Shown in pieces: positions 1 to 9,361 of a stretch of DNA of 48,021 nucleotides. The stretch spans positions 1 through 48,021 of the forward strand of contig JASAOO010003367.1 of the NCBI GenBank assembly GCA_030849075.1. The letters run 5' to 3'. This stretch comes from Zelonia costaricensis (taxonomy: Eukaryota; Euglenozoa; Kinetoplastea; Trypanosomatida; Trypanosomatidae). Below the pieces are notes generated by a model. It made no database searches and was not told where the DNA came from. It saw nothing but the letters and a program-made list of their open reading frames with translations. The first letter of the stretch is position 1. Each line of letters begins with the position of its first letter. Both the position numbers and the translations under genes were made by a program.

Positions 1-539
1 GGCCGTGTCCTCTGTCACCCTCCCCCCTCCCCCCTCCCCCCGTCTCCGTCTGCGTCTCCCTCTCTCTCCGCTCCATCTTTCTCTTCTCTTCCCTCCTTTG
101 TTGTGCCTCTTCCACTCCTCCTTCTCCTTCCTCCTCCTCCTCCTCCTTGCATTTCACAGATCACTGAAGAGTTTGTTCCCTCAGCGGACGGTAGACGCCA
201 CGCGGCGAGGCCTCCGTGGTTTCTTTCACACGCACGCACCTCCACGACGCAGGCCGTTCCCTTCCCCTTTCCCGTGCTCGGCTGCATTCCCGAGCTTAGC
301 AGTGTGGCCGCCAGGCACCTTCCCCCTCCCTTCCCCTGCCACGACAGCCGGTACGCGTAGCCTGCGCTCCCTCTATTTGCGCTCTCTCGTGCGAGTGTGA
401 CCACGGTGGTTGTCCGCGAGGAAAAGCGCAGTGAACAGGTGTCCGGTGCTTGTATCCGCGCGTTCGGCTTGAGCGTGCGACGTGAGCGGAGCCACCACAA
501 GCCTTGTCAAGAACGACTCCCACGCCGAAAAAAAAACGG
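1..539 (+). other. Upstream spacer and 5' UTR of the CCCH protein gene
   Basis: The stretch opens with a CT-rich tract (about 20-155) that ends in the first AG at 158-159, a good candidate spliced-leader acceptor. From there to the ATG at 540 I find no other ATG, which fits an authentic 5' UTR of about 380 bases. No gene is seen on either strand. The open frames here are by-products of pyrimidine-rich sequence, which rarely makes stop codons. Confidence 0.6.
61..159 (+). promoter_or_regulatory. Candidate poly-pyrimidine tract and trans-splice acceptor
   Basis: An almost pure C/T run from 61 to 155 is followed by the first AG at 158-159 (ttgcatttcacag). In trypanosomatids the first AG after a strong pyrimidine tract is usually where the spliced leader is added. 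The lack of any ATG between here and 540 supports the assignment. RNA data would be needed to confirm it. Confidence 0.45.
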
Positions 540-3500
540 ATGAGCTCGTCGTCCCTGAATACAGGGTCGCACCTGACGCCCAACCCGGCGTCGGCGGCCG
601 ACGGTGGCGGCATACCGATGGAGAACGAGACGGATGAGCACGTGCCGCAGGTGATTGCGCACGTGCGCAAGAATTTCGGCGTGCTGGCGCCTGCGATCGA
701 GCCCTTCATCTACCGCAGCGGGGCGATCAACAAGTCCGTGGTGGAGGTGTACAGCCACCTCACTCGCAACTACCTCAACGTCGTCGATGCCGCGCTGAAG
801 CAGGTGGGCTACGAGGAGTACATGATGCAGATGCACTCGATGCTGACGCAGATTCTCTTCGAGGAGTTCGGCGACATTACGGAGCTGCTCGTCACCACCA
901 TCGTCTCCTACACGGACGCTGGTCTGCTGTTCGTCTCACTGCTGTCCAAGGGCGTGCTCGGCCAGCTCGTGACGGAGGCACACACAGTGATGCGCAACAG
1001 CATGTACGGCATGAGCTACAACGTGCAGGGTGGCGGCAACGGCTACTACCGCGGCGCGCAGCCCGGCTACCGAGGCAGCAACGGCGCACCCCGCGATCAC
1101 CGCGGCAGCAGCAGCGTCTCTGCCGGTACCCCACACCACGAGGCGGCTGTTGCGACGTCGCCGCAGAAGCCGTACCGTAGCAGCGGCCTCTCGCCGCAGC
1201 TCGGCGACGACGGACGCGCTGGTAGCGATATGGTCGGGGCCCGTGACGACGGGCAGGCGGAATGGGCCAGCGGCGCGGCCGTGCAGAGTCGAGGGTCCCC
1301 GGCAAGCGGCGGCGGCGGCGGCGGCGGCGCACACATCGACCAGGGCATGGGCATGGGCCCCCGCGTGGGTGGCGCGCCGATCAACGGCGGCGCAGAGGCC
1401 CCCGTCGGTCGCCCCATGAGCGAGGCACCCGCGGCCGGCGTGACCTCGCGGCACGACCACCACCACTACGCCTCCAGCGCGGCCAGCCCCGCCCCGGCGG
1501 CGCGGCAGTCCCCCATGGAGCGCGGAGGGATGAACGGCGCCCCGCAGCACAACTTCCTGCCCCAGCGCACCGCCCCTGCCGGCAGCCAGCCGCGCCTGTC
1601 CACGCCCGGGGCGGCAGCCTCGCCGTCGAGCACGCCGGCGCCGATGCCGACGGCTGGCCGTGGCGGCCCGGGCATCCCGATGCACCACCACCACCATCAC
1701 CTCGGCGCCGGCGCTGGCGCAATGGCGACGAGCGGCGCCGTCGCCAGCGACTGGGCCGGCAGCAACAACGTCACCTCCACCGGCGGCGGTCCGTACCCGA
1801 ACGGGCCCCGCAACGTCACCCCGCCCACGCAGCAGGCCGTCGCGATGCAGCAGCAGCAGCAGCAGCAGATGCCATCACAGCAGCACTCACAGCACCAGGC
1901 ACCGCAGCCGCAGCCGCAGCTTCCCCAGCAGCAAGCGCCACAGCCCCCTCTACCGCGCACCATGAGCATCCCCGCCCCGCTAAGCGTGCAGCGCAGGACG
2001 GAGAAGAACGCCGCCGCTGCCGCAGCCGCCGCTGCTGCTGCTGCCGCTGCCGCTGCTCAGGCCGCCGCCGCGGCGCAGAACGCGCAGAGTGGCCCGTCCC
2101 AGGTGCCCGTCCCTGCGCCGGCTCCCATCCAGGCCGCTCCCGCAGCCCCGCCTGCGCGTGCGCCGTCACCAGCGCCTGTGCAGGTGCCAGCCACCGCCCC
2201 CGCTGCCGGCCCGTCTAGCAACGCCATCTCTATCGAGGCAGCCATCGCGCCGCGCATCATGTCGGCGCCGATCTCCAGTACCGCACACGTCCCGGCCCCA
2301 CGCGGCGCCCAGGCCCTCGCGCCCCACCAGCACCACATGCCCGTCACCCACCACCACCATCACCATCACCTGTTTGCCGCCGCGCCAGTCACCGCTGCGG
2401 TGGTGGCGCCGGCCCTCGCTCACGCCTCGCCGGCGGCGGACGAGCGCCCCGTGCCCGCCCCGGCCCCGGCGGCACCCACCGCCGCCCCTGCGTCCGCCTC
2501 GGCGGCAGGCTCGCCGACGTCGGTGGTGAGCTCGCCCATCAGCGTCCCGCCTGCCCCCGCCTCTGCCCCTGTAGCCCCGACCGTGGCGCCGGTTGTCCCC
2601 GCCGTCGCCACGCCGTCGCCTGCGCCGTCTGGCACGCCGTCCCCGCCCGCGCTGCGCGGGTTGGCCCGCCTGCCGATGCACCACCACCACCACCACCATC
2701 ACCACCACGCACACATGATGATCGCCAAGGTAGAGACGACGCCCTTGACACCGCAGCAGCCCGCCATGCCGCAACTACCGCAGATGCCTCTGCCTCCGCA
2801 GCAACAGCAACAGCAGCGTGCGCTGAGCGCCATCGACGTGCACGAGCAGCAGCAGCAACAGCAGCAGCAGCTGCAGGAGCGCACCAACGCGGCGAACGGC
2901 CGCTGGCCGAACCACAAGGAGGAGTTGCGCGGGCTTCTGCTAAACGCGCGCGTCACGGAGAGCGCCGTGACGTACATGCTCACCAATGACGCAAACATTG
3001 ATGAACTGCGCGGGATGAGGTACACCGAATTTGACGTCAAGCTGCGCCCTACCGTCCCTCTGCTGCTCGACCGCCAGCGCATTCGTCAGGTCCTCATCAG
3101 CAGCGCGGCGGGGCAGAGTCAGCCCAGCGACAACAACAGCGACGAGGCCGCCTCCAGCTTCAACCGCAAGAGCACCACGGGGAGCATCGGGACCGAGGAC
3201 GACGCAAGCAGTCCCAGCCCGTCACGACGGCCCCCGGCCATCTCGACCGGGGTGCAGAGCCCGCTGACACCGCAGCGGTCGTCGCCGACGAGCAAGGCGG
3301 GCGTGCAGGTGCCACAGCCACGGACCAAGATGCAGCAGCAGCAGCAGACGCCACAGACCCCACACCCGTCCAACGGCAGCGCAGCCGCCTCCCCCACCGA
3401 GGTGAGCTTCGCGGCGGTGGAGCGAGAGACGGGCAAGCGCGAGCCCGCCGGCAAGTCGGCTAGCCCAAGCTCCACCGCTGCGGCCGCCCCCGCTGCCGCT

Positions 3501-3809
3501 CCTGTCGCCGCCCCCGCACCAGCAACCGCCAGCGGGTCCCCCCCGACACCGAGTTCAGCCCTCGCTGCGCCCACAACCGCGACCTCCGCGGCGGCGCCAC
3601 CCTCCGGTGGCAGCTTCGCCTCGAACACGCGCGCCGAGGAGCCGGAGGAGGGCCGCGAGGAGGAGCAGCGGCGCGGCAGCGGGCGCCGGGGCGGGCGGCG
3701 CGGTGGCCTCAGCCGCGGCGGTGGCGCCAACGCAACGCGCGTCTGCCGCTTCTACGGCACCCCCGCTGGCTGCTCGTACGGTGAACGGTGCCACTACCTT
3801 CATCCGTAG
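540..3809 (+). CDS. Large low-complexity CCCH zinc-finger protein (putative RNA-binding protein)
   Basis: The protein is 1089 residues. The open frame extends upstream only through a non-ATG codon, so the ATG at 540 is the first usable start. Residues about 20-165 are ordinary, helix-forming and probably globular. The middle is Ala/Pro/Gln/His low complexity, with His tracts near residues 381-387, 604-611 and 714-724, a Gln tract near 436 and again near 754-777, and an Ala tract near 490-512. Residues about 788-856 form a second ordinary block whose hydrophobic pattern resembles a SAM-like helical domain (inference). The C-terminus carries an Arg/Gly-rich stretch and a CCCH finger with spacing C-x8-C-x5-C-x3-H ending two residues from the stop. 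CCCH proteins commonly bind mRNA and regulate its stability or translation in trypanosomatids. The specific target is unknown and I do not assign a ZC3H number. Confidence 0.85.
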   Translation: MSSSSLNTGSHLTPNPASAADGGGIPMENETDEHVPQVIAHVRKNFGVLAPAIEPFIYRSGAINKSVVEVYSHLTRNYLNVVDAALKQVGYEEYMMQMHSMLTQILFEEFGDITELLVTTIVSYTDAGLLFVSLLSKGVLGQLVTEAHTVMRNSMYGMSYNVQGGGNGYYRGAQPGYRGSNGAPRDHRGSSSVSAGTPHHEAAVATSPQKPYRSSGLSPQLGDDGRAGSDMVGARDDGQAEWASGAAVQSRGSPASGGGGGGGAHIDQGMGMGPRVGGAPINGGAEAPVGRPMSEAPAAGVTSRHDHHHYASSAASPAPAARQSPMERGGMNGAPQHNFLPQRTAPAGSQPRLSTPGAAASPSSTPAPMPTAGRGGPGIPMHHHHHHLGAGAGAMATSGAVASDWAGSNNVTSTGGGPYPNGPRNVTPPTQQAVAMQQQQQQQMPSQQHSQHQAPQPQPQLPQQQAPQPPLPRTMSIPAPLSVQRRTEKNAAAAAAAAAAAAAAAAQAAAAAQNAQSGPSQVPVPAPAPIQAAPAAPPARAPSPAPVQVPATAPAAGPSSNAISIEAAIAPRIMSAPISSTAHVPAPRGAQALAPHQHHMPVTHHHHHHHLFAAAPVTAAVVAPALAHASPAADERPVPAPAPAAPTAAPASASAAGSPTSVVSSPISVPPAPASAPVAPTVAPVVPAVATPSPAPSGTPSPPALRGLARLPMHHHHHHHHHHAHMMIAKVETTPLTPQQPAMPQLPQMPLPPQQQQQQRALSAIDVHEQQQQQQQQLQERTNAANGRWPNHKEELRGLLLNARVTESAVTYMLTNDANIDELRGMRYTEFDVKLRPTVPLLLDRQRIRQVLISSAAGQSQPSDNNSDEAASSFNRKSTTGSIGTEDDASSPSPSRRPPAISTGVQSPLTPQRSSPTSKAGVQVPQPRTKMQQQQQTPQTPHPSNGSAAASPTEVSFAAVERETGKREPAGKSASPSSTAAAAPAAAPVAAPAPATASGSPPTPSSALAAPTTATSAAAPPSGGSFASNTRAEEPEEGREEEQRRGSGRRGGRRGGLSRGGGANATRVCRFYGTPAGCSYGERCHYLHP

Positions 3810-5228
3810 TCGCGGCGTGGTGCCGCGCGACGGGGCCTGGGTGGCCTTGCCGTTGCCTTGCCCCCTCCTCCCCCCTCTCGCGCCGCTTCGTGCTGTGGCC
3901 GCTGCTCCCCAGCCAGTGCCTGCTTTCCGTCTTTGCCACCGTTCCACTCACCGCCGTCGATCCCCCCCCCCTCTCCTCCCCTCGCCTCTTCCCCTCTGCT
4001 GGTTTGGCTCGGCCACCGTCTCCGTCGCGTTCGGGATGCTTTCACGGAGAGTGTGCACCGCTGCCCTTGAGCCGCTATGATGCGCGGGAGTGGAGCCTGT
4101 GCGACACGGCACTGCCTCGGTGTGCCGCCCCCCCTCCCCCCGGCTCTGCCGGGGTTTTCCTCCCTGTGTCTGGCTCCTCATCCCTTCTCGCCTCTGCAGC
4201 GCCAAGAGCAGCGGCGTGTTGCTCTGTGGGGGAGTAGGCGCGCATTCGCTGCTGTATGCGCTGCATCATCTAGTGCCATTTGATTCGGGTCGTGACTCTT
4301 CTCGAGTGGCCTCTCCACGCCTCACATCTGTCTGTGTGTCTGCGTGTATTGGTGCAGGTCGGCGCTTGTCATTCCTCTTTGTTCGCGCTCCTTTGTGTTT
4401 TGTTTGTTTCTTCTTGACCTCCTCCCATCGCTTCGTCGTTTTTTTTTTTTGTAGTGTGTTGTGGTTCTGCCGCGTCGTTTGCTCGACCTCCGCGCCGCGT
4501 TTTGTGTTGTCCTCTGTGTGTGTTGGCAGACGGTGTCTCTTTCCTCCCCCTCTCTTCAGTTTTTGTTTGCCGTGGTCCCGCCTCGGTGTCTTTGTTTTTC
4601 TTTCTTTTCCACACGCGATCGCCGACTCTTTGCCTTCTTCGTTTTCCCCTGTCTTTGCGCGCGAAGGCCCCTCCGCGATGCCCCTTTGTTTGCCTCCCCC
4701 TCTCCGCCACCCGCCCCGTGTCCCCTGACTTGTCGTAGGCTCAGTGTAGTTGGCCATCGGCTTCCCCTACCCCACCGCGCACCCCCTTCCCCCGGAGTCG
4801 CCAGACTCATCTCCGTCGCAACACCCCCGCTCGCCCTTGCGGCTTCCACGGCACCGGGCACTGGCAGACAAGAAAGCGACGCGCACCCTTTTCGTTTTTT
4901 TTTTCCGCTTCTCCCCGACTTCGCATCTCCGCTGCTGCAGTCCCTGTGCTTTACGACTGCGTGCCGCGCCGCTCCGCCCTCCTTCGCTCCCTCCCCAGTG
5001 TTTGCCCCCCTCCCTCTCTCGTTTTCCTCGATATGGGCTTCTGACGGAGCACATCCCAGCATCCCGAGGCCCGCCGCGAAGGTCCGCCCTTCAATCTTCT
5101 CACATCCGTGCCCCCCTCCTCCCTTGATAGGTGGGCTTGCCTGTGCTTGTGTGTTTCCGGTTGTGTACGAGGCCGCTCCTTTTTTTTTTTCGCTCTCTCC
5201 TTCTTTTCCTTTTTACCCAGGGGATCTC

Positions 5229-5233
<5 letters not shown>

Positions 5234-5260
<27 letters not shown>
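5234..5260 (+). repeat. GT dinucleotide microsatellite
   Basis: An uninterrupted GT run of 27 bases, flanked by imperfect GT/GC copies, lies inside the noncoding spacer. It is typical of Leishmania intergenic DNA and probably length-polymorphic. Confidence 0.9.
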
Positions 5261-6237
5261 CGTCTGCGTCGACGCGCCGTTGAGTGTGCTTTCATTTTCA
5301 CTTCCTGCGCGTGTTGTGGCTGCGTGCACGTGCGTTTCGTTGTTTGCGTGTGTCTTCCAGTTTGTGTGTGTTTGTGCGCGCCTTTTTTCTTCGCTCCTCG
5401 ACTCTGCCCGGCTTTTCATCTTTCTGCCGCTGTTTCGCTTCGCTCCGCGTTCCACTCTCTTTGATTGCGTGCCCAAAACCCGTTCTATCCTCCGTCCCCC
5501 GCCCACCACGACCCGCGTCCCCCGGCCCCTTCCACCCTCCTCCCCACCACAACGACGACAAACTGCCCTTTCCCCCGCCGCCCCTTCTGCATCCCACCCC
5601 AAGGCTATTAAGCTAATACTGTTTAAGACACCGATCACCAAAGAAAAACCAAACGAACAAGAGGGAGGCCCCCGGGCCCCCCCCCCCACCTACCCGCGCG
5701 CTGCACCCCTTCCCCCCCCCCTAACACAGAAAAGATGGGGAAGTGAAGGTGAAAGAGGAGCGAAGGTGTGCGTCAGAGGAGACGCGCAACCCCGTGCTTG
5801 GGCACAGGGAGCGTCTCACGCGGCGGCTGTGTCGCGAGAAGCATGCGTCCGCGCAGCCAGTCGGCGAAGCTCTTCTCCGTTTCCTGCGCAGCGCTGCGAG
5901 CTCTTCAACGGTGGGCACGGTGCCCTTCCTTCTCCTCAGCTGCCACACCGCGCCACCACAGGAGACGGGGAGAGAGCGAGGTCGACGTTGCAGGACAGTC
6001 CCAGCGCTGATGGGCGCTCGGGAGAGGACGCGTTGATGTTCCCTTGCGTTGCCCTCCTGCTCCTGCCTCCTCGTTTTCTTTCGCCGACGTCTCATGTGAT
6101 GGAGGTGTGGCTGCTGATGAGGTGGCCGCTGCGGGCACCTGCGCCTGCGTCCGCCACGCCGCTTGAGGCTGCGTACAGACGCGTCTGTCTCGTGTGCCGC
6201 CCTTTCCTCCTTCCCTTCTCTCACTCACCCGCCGCCC

Positions 6238-6317
6238 TCTCCACTCATCTCTCTCTTTTTCTCCCGACCACCTCCACGGCCCTTTTCCCCGGCATACACA
6301 CACACACACACACACAG
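6238..6317 (+). promoter_or_regulatory. Candidate poly-pyrimidine tract and trans-splice acceptor
   Basis: A C/T-rich tract at 6238-6290 is followed by an AC repeat that ends in the first good AG at 6316-6317. Later AGs at 6369-6370 and 6399-6400 (the latter after ctccttctccccac) are alternatives. No ATG lies between 6317 and the start at 6461, so each of these acceptors would give the same protein. Confidence 0.4.
6296..6316 (+). repeat. AC dinucleotide microsatellite
   Basis: A 21-base AC run directly abuts an AG at 6316-6317. It therefore sits inside the probable splice-acceptor region of the PEX13-like gene. Confidence 0.9.
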
Positions 6318-6460
6318 TGAAACCGCGCATCAGGTAGAGCGTTGACTGGGACGCCAGCACCTTCTTCCAGTCCCTCGTCATCGTCTCCTTCTCCCCACAG
6401 GGACACGTCTCCGCTGTGCACGACACCCTCGCCTGCGTGTGTGAAGGAAAGGGTGTGGCA

Positions 6461-7405
6461 ATGAGCAGTCCCGCTCCCGCGCCGTCAGGCAGCCCACCGG
6501 GCTCGCCAACCAGCCCCACCGCACCGACGTCGCCCCTCGCGTCTGCAATGCCGTCCCGCGCAGCCGTGCTGACGCCCGCGACGTCACCAGCGCTAACGCC
6601 GCAGGCCGGCGCCCTCAGCCCCGTCACGGGCGGTGAAGTTGCACTGGCGAACAGCGGCACTGTGGGCACAACAGCCAACGGGGCCACGACTTCGGCGGCG
6701 ACGGCCGGCACAAACGCGAAAGGCCAGACGAACGGCGTGGGCACCGGCTACGGCGTAGGCAGCGGGTACGGGATGGGCATGGGTATGGACCCGTACGGCA
6801 TGGGTGGCATGGGTGGCATGTACGGCGGCTACGGTGGCTACGGCATGGGCGGCATGGGCGGCATGTATGGCGGTATGGGGATGATGGGCATGGGTGGGAT
6901 GGGCATGTACGGCATGGGCATGATGGGCATGGGCATGACGCCCGAGGCGCAGCGGGCGCAGATGATGATGTTCATGACCAGCCGCATCATGGAACTGTGG
7001 GGAATGTTCTCGCAGGTGATGCAGATGACCCTCGGCAGCGCGGTCCAGTTTGTCGGCGAGTACGTCGGTATCAACCAGCGAATGGGACAGCTCGAGGAGG
7101 ACAACCTCAATCACGAGGAACGCTACATGAGCCGCAAGTACGAGCTGCGCCGCGCGCTCGCCGACATCCCGCGGGAGCAGCGCTACGTGCCGAAGCGGCC
7201 ACGCGCGCGCAAGCCGAAGGGGCCGTCCTTCCTGCACCGCTTCATCGTGCGTCTGCTGCGCCACGTCGTCCTCTTCGCCGCCGCTTACTTCCTCTCGCGG
7301 CGCATCGCTGCGTGGGTGATGGCGCGGTCAGGCAAGCGGCTGCTCGAGACGTCCGCCACGCAGGCGCTGGCGACGTCGGCGGCGGGACCAAAGATAAACC
7401 TGTAA
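6461..7405 (+). CDS. PEX13-like Gly/Met-rich glycosomal membrane protein
   Basis: The protein is 314 residues. The open frame begins at GTG 6416, but the first ATG is 6461 and no ATG lies between the candidate acceptor and it. Residues 1-100 are Pro/Ser/Thr/Ala low complexity. Residues about 103-160 are a dense array of Gly-Met and Tyr-Gly repeats (YGMGGM-like). Residues about 165-250 form an alpha-helical domain. A basic stretch rich in Lys/Arg/Pro precedes a hydrophobic segment at about 268-288 that could span a membrane. Kinetoplastid PEX13 proteins, which help form the docking complex for glycosomal matrix protein import, have Tyr-Gly-rich N-terminal regions and hydrophobic segments. The absence of an SH3 domain would suit the second kinetoplastid paralogue, PEX13.2. 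The resemblance is compositional and architectural, so the name is provisional. An unrelated Gly/Met-rich membrane protein is the main alternative. Confidence 0.6.
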   Translation: MSSPAPAPSGSPPGSPTSPTAPTSPLASAMPSRAAVLTPATSPALTPQAGALSPVTGGEVALANSGTVGTTANGATTSAATAGTNAKGQTNGVGTGYGVGSGYGMGMGMDPYGMGGMGGMYGGYGGYGMGGMGGMYGGMGMMGMGGMGMYGMGMMGMGMTPEAQRAQMMMFMTSRIMELWGMFSQVMQMTLGSAVQFVGEYVGINQRMGQLEEDNLNHEERYMSRKYELRRALADIPREQRYVPKRPRARKPKGPSFLHRFIVRLLRHVVLFAAAYFLSRRIAAWVMARSGKRLLETSATQALATSAAGPKINL

Positions 7406-8332
7406 GCCACGCACGGAGTGTGCAGGGTGGGGTCGGTCGAGGTCGCTGTAGCGGAGCCCACCCTCTGCTCCTGCTGCAACCTGCTACGGCTCTCCAACAA
7501 AAGAACTTGCTTTATTCCCACCTGCGATGCTGTGCAGTGGGAGGGAAGGGGGGGGGGGAGGCGTGCCCCTGTGTGTGCTTGTCATGTTGCCCCCTCCTCA
7601 CTGTTCGCCACTGGCGCGAGTGCCGTACTCGTGGCAGCCCCTGCGGTGTGTTTTTTTTCGCTTGAATTTGAGTGTGCGTCTGTGTTGGTGGTCTTTGCGG
7701 TCTCCGGGGAGTTGTGGCCGCATCAGGGCGGCAGAGCATTTTTTCTGTTCATCTCTTTACGCAGGAGGCTTGCCTGCCATGTGCCTTTGAACCTCGTTCA
7801 ACTTGCTGGACAAGACGCAAACGCAAAACGAAAAGAAGAGGAGGAAAGCAGCGCTGTACAGGACCGGCGCCCCACGCCTCCAACAAGGAAGGACCCAGTT
7901 ACAGAAAGGAGTGCGGTGTGCTGGTCGAGAGCGTGCAGCACGTAGCGTGACCCTCTCTGTGTCATGTGCTTTGGTGTGGCTGCCCCTCCCTGAACGCGGG
8001 GGGTGGGTGGGCTAGGGTAACAGGAGAGCGGGGAGGGGATGCGGAGAGGAACCGCCACGCGTGAAGGAGCCCCTTCACTGCGCCGCAAGACAACGCGCGC
8101 ACCGTGCACGCGAGGGCCTCTGACGTGTTGTGTCGCTCTCGCTCTCCTCTTGCGCCATCCCTGCACCACGATGTCCTCCCCTTCCGGCCTCCCCCCCGCG
8201 CCGCACACCCATCCCCTCTCCGCTGAACGCCCCTATTCGAACTCTCTTGCGCTTTCTCACATCGCGCCACACCTTGCGCAACGAGGAACACCCACCAACG
8301 GCAGTCGTGAATACGCAGGGGCGGCTGCTGTC
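7406..8332 (+). other. Intergenic spacer
   Basis: This 0.93 kb spacer holds the 3' UTR of the PEX13-like gene and the 5' UTR of the next gene. It includes a G-run (about 7549-7557) and a C/T-rich region around 8120-8270. In-frame open sequence upstream of 8333 starts at an ATG at 8039, but it crosses the pyrimidine-rich acceptor region and is probably not translated. Confidence 0.55.
8220..8284 (+). promoter_or_regulatory. Candidate trans-splice acceptor region
   Basis: C/T-rich sequence (8220-8265) is followed by AG at 8283-8284, with further AGs about 20-35 bases downstream. No ATG separates these from the start at 8333. This is the main reason for choosing 8333 over the in-frame ATG at 8039. 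Confidence 0.4.
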
Positions 8333-9361
8333 ATGAGTGCAGCGGCGCGAGCGTTCTTCAAAAGCGTTGGGTTGCCGGTTGTCGGCTTTGGCATCGGCTG
8401 GGCCGGCTTCACGTTGGTGGAGCAGAATGACCTGCTCAGTGCCTCGACGCAGCGGTGGCTCAATGTGACGAACCTGAAGCTGCAGGTGTACGCCCAGCGA
8501 GTGCTGCCGGCCGCCGTGGTGGACAAGTACGGTTTCCCGGAGGAGACGCTGCAGGCGATGATTGGGCTGCTCGAGAAGGGGTACAGCGAGGCGGCCGTGG
8601 CGGAGCGCATGACGTTTGACGAGGTGCTGCGGCAGTGCCCGGTACCAGAGCAGATGGCGTACCTTGAAGAGCACGCCATGGAGGACATTCCGTACTTCTA
8701 CATCGCCGACATCTTCCACTCGTGGGCAAACCTCAACACCGCGAGCTATCTGCGATCGTGCGCCTCATCGTCGGCCGCGAGCAGCGCCGCGTCTGAGGGG
8801 CCGGCCACCTCCTCCCCAGCCCCGCTTGTGCTTCGCAACGACGCCGACTTCGACTCCGAGGTGCTGTGCAGCGCGCTGTGGGACAAGATGGTGCACAACG
8901 TCATCCCGTTCGATGTGAGCGTCCGCGCTCTCTGCGTGCTGGCAGTGAACAACAAGGCAAACGCGCAGCGCTTGGCGCGGCTGGCTTCGCCGGCGACGGT
9001 GCTGGAGCGGTACAACGCATACACGGACAAAGTGGCAGCCGCGGAGGAGCAGGGCAGCGGGGCGGAGGTGGTGACCCCCGAGGAGGTCGCCGCGGCTACG
9101 CTGTTCTTTCTGCGCGCCATCAACGACGCCTCCGTGCACACGCGCTGGGTGCCGCTCGTGGGGGCCCCGAGCACCGGGCCGTACCCGCTCGCCCGCCAAG
9201 TGCAGCCCGAGCCGTGGTGTCGTGCGTTTGGTGAGCTGCGCCCTGCTGTCACCGCCAGCACAGCGGAGACGGCGGTGGTGCTGGCAGACGTCGTGAGTGA
9301 GCGACTCCGGTGCAATGAGCTGCGCTCTGCAGAGTCGGCGGCGCCTCCGGCGTCGTCTTAG
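8333..9361 (+). CDS. Hypothetical protein with N-terminal hydrophobic segment
   Basis: The protein is 342 residues and I recognise no family. Residues about 8-26 are hydrophobic and glycine-rich and could be a membrane anchor or part of an organelle-targeting signal. Residues 40-140 look like a compact helical domain, with many Leu/Ala/Glu and an Asp/Tyr-rich turn near 120. A Ser/Ala-rich linker (about 143-160) separates it from a second ordered region (about 165-260), and the last 15 residues are again low complexity. Third codon positions are strongly G/C, and composition drops sharply to noncoding character at both ends, so the coding call is secure. An upstream in-frame ATG at 8039 would add 98 residues of low-quality Arg/Pro/Ser-rich sequence and is disfavoured. 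Confidence 0.8.
   Translation: MSAAARAFFKSVGLPVVGFGIGWAGFTLVEQNDLLSASTQRWLNVTNLKLQVYAQRVLPAAVVDKYGFPEETLQAMIGLLEKGYSEAAVAERMTFDEVLRQCPVPEQMAYLEEHAMEDIPYFYIADIFHSWANLNTASYLRSCASSSAASSAASEGPATSSPAPLVLRNDADFDSEVLCSALWDKMVHNVIPFDVSVRALCVLAVNNKANAQRLARLASPATVLERYNAYTDKVAAAEEQGSGAEVVTPEEVAAATLFFLRAINDASVHTRWVPLVGAPSTGPYPLARQVQPEPWCRAFGELRPAVTASTAETAVVLADVVSERLRCNELRSAESAAPPASS

Larger units (their letters stand above)
3810..6460 (+). other. Intergenic spacer: 3' UTR of CCCH gene and 5' UTR of PEX13-like gene
   Basis: This 2.65 kb stretch has no supportable gene. It is strongly C/T-rich on the + strand, with a poly-T run at about 4440-4450, a GT microsatellite at 5234-5260 and an AC microsatellite at 6296-6316. 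A 619-codon open frame crosses 4461-6320 but starts at GTG, includes the translated GT repeat, and has the Pro/Phe/Ser/Cys/Leu composition expected of pyrimidine-rich noncoding DNA. Confidence 0.6.

Noticed and set aside
4461..6320. 619-codon open frame in the first spacer
   Set aside because: It starts at GTG, runs through a GT microsatellite and is dominated by Pro, Phe, Ser, Cys and Leu. Stop codons are rare in pyrimidine-rich DNA, so length is not evidence here.
8039..8332. In-frame ATG extension of the 342-residue hypothetical protein
   Set aside because: The added 98 residues are Arg/Pro/Ser-rich and cross a C/T-rich acceptor region. No ATG lies between the nearest AG and 8333.
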